This document shows, piece after piece, positions 56,083 through 64,000 of a stretch of DNA of 64,000 nucleotides. Below the pieces are notes generated by a model. That model had not been told where the DNA came from, ran no database searches, and saw only the letters and a program-made list of their open reading frames with translations. The stretch is taken from assembly GCA_030522415.1 (NCBI GenBank), contig CM060112.1, forward strand, positions 4,748,501 through 4,812,500, in the 5' to 3' direction. Source of the stretch: Channallabes apus (lineage: Eukaryota; Chordata; Actinopteri; Siluriformes; Clariidae). Both the position numbers and the translations under genes were made by a program. Positions within the stretch are counted from its first letter, which is position 1; each line of letters starts with the position of its first letter.

Positions 56083-56223
56083 TTATTGGATTGTGTTGAA
56101 GTGTTTGTTCCTCTTGGCAGAGAGCTTTTCCACTTCTTTCATAAATCGTAAACACATCTCTTCCTGCCAAGGCAAAGCCACACACTGCACTGCTACCGGC
56201 AGACCCACACCACCTCGTACTGC
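56083..56223 (-). CDS. faah: faah last coding exon
   Basis: Encodes [19 protein letters not shown] and a short basic end, [10 protein letters not shown]. The stop TAA (56083-56085) overlaps an AATAAA word. The acceptor follows a (GT)n run in mRNA orientation (plus 56230-56245). Confidence 0.92.
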   Translation of the reverse strand, partial: AVRGGVGLPVAVQCVALPWQEEMCLRFMKEVEKLSAKRNKHFNTIQ

Positions 56224-59200
56224 CTGTAACACACACACACACCACAAAAATGAACACTAAAGTTACTGTTTAATACCATGAATCTGGTCGATACTTTAGA
56301 AACTGGTCAGTTTGAGCGCAGCTGCATCACTATTTAGATACTGATGGTATAGTCAAGGATGTGGGGGGTGAAATCCCACTGCACTGCTAATATCAGGTAG
56401 TCAAATTGCCTGCATTGTGGATTATGTAGGAGACCATTAACCAAATGGAAAATGGTCTGAAAAATGTACGTCATATAACAATATATATACCAATTCTTGG
56501 ACAATTATATAAAGTATGGTAACTTCAGTGGCTTGTTTACAGTCTAGAGGTTCAGGTATAGTCTGTAAACATTTTACACACAAATACGCTGACTGCTTAT
56601 GCTCTCTTTGACACTTTTCATTTTGAGGGAAATCTAGTAATAAAGTACACAACCTTTAAAGCATCTCTTTGAAAATATTAATGTAAAATCATTCAACAAA
56701 TTATTGTGATGAATCATTTTTACGCATGAATTTGCCCACCACAGTTTGCGCTGTAATCAAAGCTAAATGTGACTTAATGAAATCTTAAAGTGTGTGACTT
56801 TTTTTTGCCCAGCCTAAGAAAACTTATGACTCATGGCCTGTTTTGTATGAAGTTTTTTGTTGTTGAAGTTTTTGTCACACAAAGTAACACTACGCAATGA
56901 CTCAGTTACGTCCAGAACATCACAAGAGCTGTGCAACAATGTAAAGCCAATCATGCTTCTAGTAACAAACTAATGAATATTAATGAGTATTGGTGACTGT
57001 GGTATGAATAATGGATGACTAAAAGACAAATGGGAAGCAAAAAAGAACTCAAACTGTTTAGCTAATAAAGTATAGTGTACATAGTTGATGTAGCTAAAGC
57101 CATATGACAGAGTTTGCTCAAAATAAGAAACAGAACCTGTGAACTATGATTTTATAGTTGAGCTGTCAATAAAAAAAATCTGTTTCTTATTACTATTTTT
57201 TTTTTTAATGATTTTTTTATTCAGAATTCCAAACAAGGTGCTTTTGTCAAAAATATGGCAAGAATTTTGTTTTGAGGTGATGTGGCTCAGTTTAGAACAT
57301 GTTCAAGGTAGCATGTTCAAAGAATTTTCATGTGTCCTGTTCACCTTGACAAAGGTCTTGTCCCAAATGTCTCCGAAGTTCCCTCTGTAGTCTTTCAGCT
57401 GATCTTCATCCTCGACCGTGACCTCAGTCACAGGAACGACTCCCACAGGGAAGTTGAGCACGTTGTACAGAGCCGTGCAAGTCAGAACACCTGAACACAA
57501 TGACATAAGCATTACACAAGATTAGCCCCGCCCACTTTACATACAGACACTGAAGGGTCACTAAATAAGGCAGAAATCAGTATATTACTGCCTAGTTTTC
57601 CAGTGTAGTTAAAGTTGTAGGATGGTCCCATCATGGGGCAGAGCAGAACATCCAGCTCCAGCTTTTTCCACTCAGCTAATGTCTCATGGATATAATCCTA
57701 CATATGTTCAACAAACGCTGTTATTTTAATAACGACTAAGCAAAGTGTGAACATGATGATAAAATAAAGTCAAGCACACATACGTACCTCGACCTCTTTG
57801 TGCTGTTTCCACAAATCTGCAGGAGAGCTAGAAAGAAGGTAATGTTTGATGAACTATAGTATGTTATCCTCAGATACAGTGGGGCAAAAAAGTATTTAGT
57901 CAGTCACCAATTGTGCAAGTTCTCCCACTTAAAAAGATGAGTGAGGCTTGTAATTTTCATCATACTGTAGGTGTACCTCAACTATGAGAGAGAAAATAAG
58001 AAAATACAGAAGATCACATTGTAGGATTTTTAAAGAATGTATTTGCAAATTATGGAGGAAAATAAGTATTTGGTCAATAACAATCTCATCTCAACACTTT
58101 ATCTGTTGGCAATAACAGAGGTCAAACGTTTTCTGTAAATCTTCACAAGGTTTTCACACACTGTTGCTGGTATTTTTGCCCATTCCTCCATGCAGATCTC
58201 CTCTAGAGCAGTGATGTTTTGGAGCTGTCGCTGGGCAACATGGACTTTCAACTCCCTCCTAAGATTTTCTGTGGGGTTGAGATCTGGAGCCACTCCATGA
58301 CCTTGAAATGCTTCTTGCAAAGCCACTCCTTCATTGCCGGGTGGTGTGTTTGGGATCATTGGCATGTTGAATGACCCAGCCACGTTTCATCTTCAATGCC
58401 CTTGCTGATGGAAGGAGGCTTTCATTCAAAATCTCATGATAAATGGCCCCATTCATTCTTTCCTTTCCACAGATCAGTTGTACTGGTCCCTTTGCAGAAA
58501 AAAAGTCCCAAAGAATGATGTTTCCACCCCCATGCTTCACAGAAGTTATGGTGTTCTTTGGATGGAACTCCACATTCTTTCTCCTGCAAACATGACGAGT
58601 TAAGTTTTTACCAAAAGTTCTATTTTGGTTTCATCTGAGCATATGACATTCTCCCAATCCTCTTCTGGAAGCAAACTTCAGACAAGCCTGGAAATGTACT
58701 GGACACATCTGGCACTGCAGGATTTGAGTGCCTGGCGGCGCAGTGTGTTACTGATGGTAGCCTTTGTTACTTTGGTCCCAGCTCTCTACAGGTCATTCAC
58801 TAGGTCCCCCCGTGTGGTTCTGGGATTTCTGATCAAAGTTCTTGTGATCTTTTTGACCACATGCGGTAGATCTTGCATGGAGCCCCAGATTGAGGAAGAT
58901 TATCAGTGGTCTTGTACAGTATGTCTTCCATTTTCTAATAATTGCTCCCACAGTTGATTTCTTCACACCAAGCTGCTAACCTACTGAAGATTCAGTCTTC
59001 CCAGCCTGGAGCAGGTCTATAATTTTGTTTCTGGTGTTCTTTGACAGCTCTTTGGTCTTGGCCATAGTGGAGTTTGGAGTTTGACTGTTTGAGGTTGTGG
59101 ACACGTGTCTTTTATACTGATAAACAGATGCCATTAATACAGGTAACGAATGGAGGAGGCAGAGGAAACACTTAAAGAAGAAGTTACAGGTCTGTGAGAG

Positions 59201-62200
59201 CCAGAAATCTTGCTTGTTTGTAGGTGACCAAATACATATTTTACCGAGGAATTTACCAATTAATTCATTAAAAATCCTATGTGATTTTCAGGATTTTTTC
59301 CCCCTTATTTTGTCTCTGATAGTTGAGGTATACCTATGATAAAAAATTACAGGCCCCTCTCATCTTTTTAAGTGGGAGAACTTTCACAATTGGTGCCTGA
59401 CTAAATACTGTACAATATACTGTAGCTCCAGTGCAAAACTAAACAAGAAAGCGCTCACTAAAGACGACTTTACATTTTAATAAATCATGTGGCTGAATGA
59501 CTTTTTTTAGTTGGCTTTACACTCTTACCTGACCCCAGAGGTGCTGTGTATCGCTGCAGCCATACGTGGATACTGAGAGAAAACACCAAAAATATCTTCT
59601 TTTACTACAAATGGCATTCAAAGATCAAAGAAATGTGTTTAAATATTTATTGCAGTGAGTTTAAGTTTCTTGCGTTTGATTAATTCACTTTAATTCCCTT
59701 ATATGCATTTATTATTGTCAGTAATACAGGCACGCAAAATCTTATGATGAAAAGTGTAATTATATGTACAGTAGAAATGGGAAAAAAAACTTTAAGCTGA
59801 TTTTTACTACTGAAATGTCCAATACAAGCCAATAACCTTCTAAAAAACATTGCCTATAAAATAAAAATATACGCTATAAAATATAAATTTTTTAAATGAT
59901 CATTCATAAATTAAGGATGAAAGTTGGTCACATATCAATAACCGCATCCTAAATCTATTAATATTAATCTAAATATAAATCCATCCTATATTAAATGATT
60001 ACATTTATATAATCAAATATTGACTAATTGAATCTAAATTGTGTGGATGAACATCAAAGCTCAATGAACATATTGTTTTTTTAACAATGATTTCATTATT
60101 ATTAATTAATTATTGAAGTAAGAAATTATCTAAACTTACAACAGGTCTGAGAAGCAAAGATATCAACCTCTTCATGAATTTGGGAAGACCCCAGTGCAAG
60201 AACTGATACTGCAGACATGGATCAACAGGGCCTTTCTTACTGAAAACACACAGCATTGTTGAGGTTAACAAATGTAACGTTTCTGGACACTAATGTACAT
60301 GAATGATAAAATTGAGATTTGACTCACAAGTGCTTTAAAAGGGTGACGGCTCCATCTGCAAGGTTTCCCCTCACAAAAAACTCATTGAAGGCGGTTAATA
60401 TGCGAGGAGGCTTATACGGAATTAGCTACAAAGTAAAGAAAGGAATTTTCATCTCATGCACACATATACATACATTATCCTGTAATAAAATCACTGTAAT
60501 GCACATGTTTGTGTTTTATTGTGTTTATCAAACAGGGACAAGAACAGTTTGAAAGTGACAATATTAAATAAATAAATGTTCCATTAAATCATTAAAATGC
60601 AATTATTTATTTAAAATTAAAAAGGACAATTATTTAAAATGGTGTATTTATTTACTATTTAATTTTTTTAAGTTAAATTATTTCATGCTTTATTTATTTA
60701 ATGGATTATTTATTTATTTAACAGATTTTTTCATTGTCCCAAGCCATCATCTGCATGGTGAAATCATCTTGAAAAAAAATTTATTCATGAAATAAATTAA
60801 AACATAAGATAAAAGATTAAATGACATTAAACATTTGAATAGCAATTAATGAATTGAAAATTGAGTGGTGGCTCAATCGGTTAAGGCTGTGGGTTACTGG
60901 GTTACTGATCGGAAGGTCAGGGGTTCGAACCCCAGCAAGGCCCTTAACCCTATCTGCTCCAGGGGCGCTGTAAGCTGGCTGACCCTGCGCTCCGACCCCA
61001 GTTTCCTAATTGGGATATGCGAAGAAGAAATTTCGCTGTGCTGTAAAAAGTACATGTGACAATAATTGAATATTCTTCTTCTTCTAAATAAAATTTTCTA
61101 ATTAAAGTTCTATTTTAATGTTAGAATTTTATGATAAATAAAGCGCTTATCCTGCACAGGGTTAAAGAGACCAGACTGAAGCCTCTGCCAGAAGACTTCG
61201 GACATGAGTCTGGGGACACCCTGAACAGGGTGCCAATACTTTACAGAACAGCTAATACACACACACTAAAAGCAATTTGGGAACGCCAACTAGCCTAATC
61301 TGCAGGTCTTTGGGAAGAAACCACACATGAATGGATTTGCGTGTATGGAGCAATCTTCTTACTGTTAGCTCTAAGGATCTACATAAGGCTCGAGCACTGA
61401 TACCGTGTGTCCTGCTTTTTCAAGTAGTGCTTTGGTCTCCCATAGAGCTCGGCTCATGCTTGGAGATGGCTGAGTGTATCCATCGTTCTCATAGTAACCG
61501 ATCCTCAGGGGCTCCGAGCTCTCGTACACCTGTTCAGAACAAAATGTGATTAACTAAGTACCAAAAGAGTTGTCATAGAACACTGCTGCACTGAAATGGC
61601 CTGTTTTGGTACCTGCTGGTTAAATGGTATTGGAGGAACTGTAGGGTCAAGAGTGAACATATCTGTGCAGAGTAAAGCTCTCATACACAGAGCCAGACTC
61701 TCTACATCACGGGCCATGGGACCAATAGCCGACAGGACTGGAAACAAACACATTTATCATAAAGGCCTAGTTTTTTAAGCTACAACTTTTCAACTTTTCT
61801 TTTTTTAGGATTGAGTATAGTATATCCTATAGGATTTAGTAGACCAGTGCTTTACCTGTTTTTACACCTTTCACACATGAAGAAAGTCCACGCATACTGC
61901 ATGAAAAGAAAAAGTTTTAAGAACCTGTTTAATCTCAGAAATGGATTTAAAAGGATTATAGTTCCCTTTAAATGCTGAGGTCAATGTGTCCATCATAACA
62001 CTCTCAGACATTATAATGTTCAGTATGAGCAATTATCAGCACAAAGCCAATCATTATTCCTGTTCTCACACATGAAATACAAAACACCTTATCCTGTTGT
62101 TTGTAGGTTTTAGGCCACAGATGCCACAGAAGGCCGCTGGGATGCGGATGCTTCCTCCGATGTCGGTTCCCAGACCCAGAATAGATCCTCCTCCGCTGAT

Positions 62201-63365
62201 CAGAGCACACTCGCCTCCTGAAGAGCCACCGCATGTCTTCTCGAGGTTCAATGGATTTACTGTCCTTCCGTATATGGGGTTACTACATTCATAGCTACAG
62301 TAAATAGAAATAAACAATAGTAGTTCAATAAAACATCAGAATAGGTTCTGCTTAGACGGTGGACCTTGTGGTACATGCATAAAAACTGCTGACACAGAGA
62401 TATGACATTTATTTTTATTACATTTTATAAAAGGAAATACATAATTTCATAAACCATTACCCTGAACAGTGGCAGTGGTGTATGCATAATCTGTAACAAT
62501 AATGTTGTAAAACACAATATCCAAATATTAGAAAATAAACACATCAGTTCCAGCTGTGCCAATGTTGCTCTTTGTGTCAGAGATGTTTATTAGACACTGT
62601 TGTCAAGCAGCAGTAAGGAATGAGGAAAAAGCAAAAGTCTAAAAGTGCAAAGTGAGCCCTGTTCTTATCTTGCAAAAGGTCTGACAAATGTTTGACACCG
62701 TAATGATTACATAGCATGTAACAAGCTATGTTACATGCATAGCTGTCCTTAGTTCATAATTTTTGGTTTCCCATATTATAGTGAAGCCCTTATTTCAACA
62801 GTGCTTATAAGAATCCCATTTTTTATTACCTGCACAAGAAACACCAATTTCCACCCCAAATGATCAAAAGTAGCCATTCAAAAGTGACCGGTGAACCCAT
62901 CCAATCTGGCAACACGACTATAGACTGAGATTTTCTAGACTGTCGTGAATGGTTGGCCTTCTCTACGTCCCATGTCCTACGTCGTAATTGTGCATATCAT
63001 AACTAAGTAAACATAATTTTTTAAATGCAATTTATTAAACAATTTAAGGTCAATTTAAAGGCCAATCCATGTTCCTTCATTTGGATTTAAAGCACAGTGA
63101 ATGAGATCAATAGGATAAAGCAGGATACAGTAGGTGATACAGTAAGTGAGTGAGTGAATGAGTGAGTGAGATTGAAGATTAAAAAGCAGTGTGGGGTTAT
63201 TCAATGCTTCACAAAAGCATTGGCCAAAGTGTTTTACAAGTCAAAAGTCGTATCATAGCTAATTATTAACCTTTTCTTATCCTAAAACAGGTGCGGCTTT
63301 TAACATGATATCACTGCAAGGTAAAAGGCACTGTAGATATATGAGTTAAAGCAGTCCTGCGAAAG

Positions 63366-63432
<67 letters not shown>

Positions 63433-64000
63433 GATAGATAGAGTATAACAGATGACATTATTATCATTATTGTTCTGTATCAATATTATGAGTATTGCTT
63501 TAACTCATATATATACAGTGCCCTTTACCTCGCAGTGATATCAGGTTAAATATAAAGCATTTATAAAGCATTTATATTTTTTCTCTTCTTGGGCTTTTTA
63601 ACTTTCTAGGGGTTGCCACATTGGATAATTCAAACCGCAAGTTATCAGCACAGGTATTTTTATGCGGGATGTCCTGCCTGACGCAAGGCACCTGTCTCCA
63701 GGTTTAGGACTGGCACTGAGGGATCTCAACTGCTTGTGCCACCACTGCCCCATTTTAGGGGCACATCTAAATAGAGTGTTAAAACATTTATTGATTGATT
63801 GATTGATTCATTTTACTAATAAAAGGTTACACATTCTGAGTGTGTACATACTGTAACAATGTGCTATATGGACTGTTTCTTACTTGAGGAGACCCTGTGG
63901 GACGTTGGTTTTGACGAAGGGGATTGCACCTTGCTTCTTCAGTACAGCGACCACCACACTGTCCTTAACAGCAGGATCATCCAACTTAGTCAACACGCCA
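56083..64000 (-). CDS. faah: Fatty acid amide hydrolase (faah), C-terminal 12 exons, 5' end beyond window
   Basis: Coding exons (plus coordinates): 63884-64000 (partial), 62088-62294, 61856-61896, 61613-61737, 61404-61529, 60328-60425, 60140-60239, 59529-59572, 57788-57827, 57589-57697, 57345-57490, 56083-56223. All junctions are GT-AG with matching phase. FAAH is a membrane-bound serine hydrolase of the amidase-signature family that degrades anandamide and other fatty acid amides. The exon at 62088-62294 holds the amidase signature: GGSSGGE with the bridging serine and [11 protein letters not shown] with the nucleophilic serine. The catalytic lysine lies upstream, outside the window. [19 protein letters not shown] and FPVGVVPVT support FAAH over FAAH2. 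A Tc1 element and two SINEs sit in its introns. Confidence 0.93.
57345..57490 (-). CDS. faah: faah exon (FPVGVVPVT)
   Basis: Encodes [18 protein letters not shown] through [14 protein letters not shown]. Acceptor CAG at 57491-57493, donor GTGAAC. Confidence 0.93.
57589..57697 (-). CDS. faah: faah exon ([11 protein letters not shown])
   Basis: Encodes [20 protein letters not shown] and [16 protein letters not shown]. Donor read as GGCA|GTAATA because it restores phase with the next exon. Confidence 0.88.
57788..57827 (-). CDS. faah: faah short exon
   Basis: 40 bp encoding [13 protein letters not shown]. Acceptor TTTCTAG, donor GTACGT. Confidence 0.85.
57877..59422 (-). mobile_element. Tc1-like DNA transposon in a faah intron, inactive
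   Basis: About 1.55 kb with long terminal inverted repeats. The left arm starts CAGTGGGGCAAAAAAGTATT after TA (57875-57876); the right arm ends ATACTG before TA (59423-59424). Both arms contain TATTTAGTCAG and TTCTCCCACTTAAAAAGATG (or its complement). The right outer end is degraded. The transposase runs on the minus strand. Confidence 0.85.
58099..59064 (-). pseudogene. Tc1 transposase remnant
   Basis: Begins [10 protein letters not shown] near 59064 and has several stops and frame changes. The C-terminal half is recognisable: [40 protein letters not shown] and [12 protein letters not shown]. The DDE pattern is disrupted by frameshift near 58350. Confidence 0.85.
59529..59572 (-). CDS. faah: faah short exon
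   Basis: 44 bp encoding [14 protein letters not shown]. Acceptor CTCTCAG, donor GTAAGA. Confidence 0.87.
60140..60239 (-). CDS. faah: faah exon
   Basis: Encodes [20 protein letters not shown] and [13 protein letters not shown], matching the hydrophobic membrane-associated cap region of FAAH. Acceptor TTTTCAG, donor GTAAGT. Confidence 0.9.
60328..60425 (-). CDS. faah: faah exon
   Basis: Encodes [20 protein letters not shown] and [12 protein letters not shown]. Acceptor TTTGTAG, donor GTGAGT. Confidence 0.9.
60865..61085 (+). mobile_element. tRNA-derived SINE, third family, in a faah intron
   Basis: The head GTGGTGGCTCAATCGGTTAA contains an A box. GGGGTTCGAACCCC contains a perfect B box. A body common to fish SINEs follows (GGGATATGCGAAGAAG, GCTGTGCTGTAAAAAG), with a (TTC)n tail. 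Confidence 0.8.
61139..61330 (-). repeat. SINE fragment (family of 394-762)
   Basis: GCGCTTATCCTGCACAGGGT, ACCCTGAACAGGGTGCCAAT and CTAATCTGCAGGTCTTTGG match the SINE body; the head is lost. Confidence 0.65.
61404..61529 (-). CDS. faah: faah exon
   Basis: 126 bp in phase 0 encoding [20 protein letters not shown] and [20 protein letters not shown] plus HT. Acceptor GAACAG, donor GTATCA. Confidence 0.92.
61613..61737 (-). CDS. faah: faah exon
   Basis: Encodes [20 protein letters not shown] and [20 protein letters not shown], strongly FAAH-like. Acceptor TTTCCAG, donor GTACCA. Confidence 0.94.
61856..61896 (-). CDS. faah: faah short exon
   Basis: 41 bp encoding [13 protein letters not shown]. 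Acceptor CATGCAG, donor GTAAAG. Confidence 0.88.
62088..62294 (-). CDS. faah: faah exon with the amidase signature
   Basis: Encodes [39 protein letters not shown] and [20 protein letters not shown] then LKPT. It carries the two catalytic serines of the Ser-Ser-Lys triad. Acceptor CTGTAG, donor AAG|GTGTTT. Confidence 0.95.
63367..63431. repeat. (GATA)n microsatellite
   Basis: About 65 bp of GATA repeats in a faah intron. Confidence 0.95.
63884..64000 (-). CDS. faah: faah exon (partial, runs off the window)
   Basis: Encodes [20 protein letters not shown] and [18 protein letters not shown]. Donor CTCAA|GTAAGA. The 5' part of the exon and gene, including the catalytic lysine, is outside the window. 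Confidence 0.92.

Noticed and set aside
60865..60950. Possible tRNA gene
   Set aside because: A and B boxes are present but the sequence does not fold as a full cloverleaf with an acceptor stem; the body and (TTC)n tail show a SINE.
63367..63431. CRISPR-like or functional tandem array
   Set aside because: A plain GATA tetranucleotide microsatellite; CRISPR arrays are not expected in a vertebrate.

Overview
The window is vertebrate, almost certainly teleost, genomic DNA: multi-exon genes with GT/AG introns, very abundant (GT)n, (TTA)n and (CT)n microsatellites, tRNA-derived SINEs, Rex1/L2-like and other non-LTR retrotransposons, Tc1 and piggyBac DNA transposons, and Ty3/gypsy elements of fish type. 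I cannot name the species; a catfish-like (ostariophysan) fish is a weak guess from the repeat text. Exon limits were worked out by eye from splice signals and reading-frame phase.

Two real protein-coding genes are present, facing each other tail to tail. dmbx1 (plus strand, coding exons 38070-46026) encodes a complete 375-residue paired-like K50 homeodomain protein with a C-terminal OAR motif. faah (minus strand, 12 coding exons from beyond position 64000 down to 56083) encodes the C-terminal part of fatty acid amide hydrolase, including the GGSSGG and GTDIGGS serine region. FAAH and DMBX1 are also neighbours in other vertebrates, which supports both calls. About 38 kb upstream of dmbx1 holds no recognisable cellular gene. 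It contains mobile elements, microsatellites and several unique, balanced-composition blocks that could be regulatory, plus a plausible promoter and non-coding first exon near 32.79-33.09 kb.

Mobile elements by region: (1) 3.9-7.0 kb, a degenerate TTAGGG-like array interrupted by a plus-strand LINE, itself interrupted by a minus-strand Rex1/L2-like LINE; both have target-site duplications (TSDs). (2) 13193-18326, a young complete Ty3/gypsy chromovirus-type retrotransposon with 377-bp LTRs, a 5-bp TSD, a self-priming (Tf1/sushi-type) primer binding site, an in-frame UGA between gag and pol inside a perfect 12-bp hairpin, and a broken integrase frame. (3) About 26930-28974, the 5' half of a second, older gypsy element on the minus strand with the same self-priming layout. 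(4) 29809-30981, an internally deleted LINE with a 14-bp TSD. (5) 38.3-39.8 kb, a piggyBac transposase ORF inside dmbx1 intron 1. (6) 57877-59422, a decayed Tc1 element inside a faah intron. A tRNA-derived SINE family with perfect 13-bp TSDs and a (GAAT)n tail recurs through the window.

The most interesting items are the paired self-priming signatures in two diverged gypsy elements, the UGA-in-hairpin gag/pol boundary, the three-level nest, the open piggyBac frame inside a homeobox gene, the degenerate 31-bp minisatellite downstream of faah, and microsatellites that form or abut splice sites of dmbx1 and faah.
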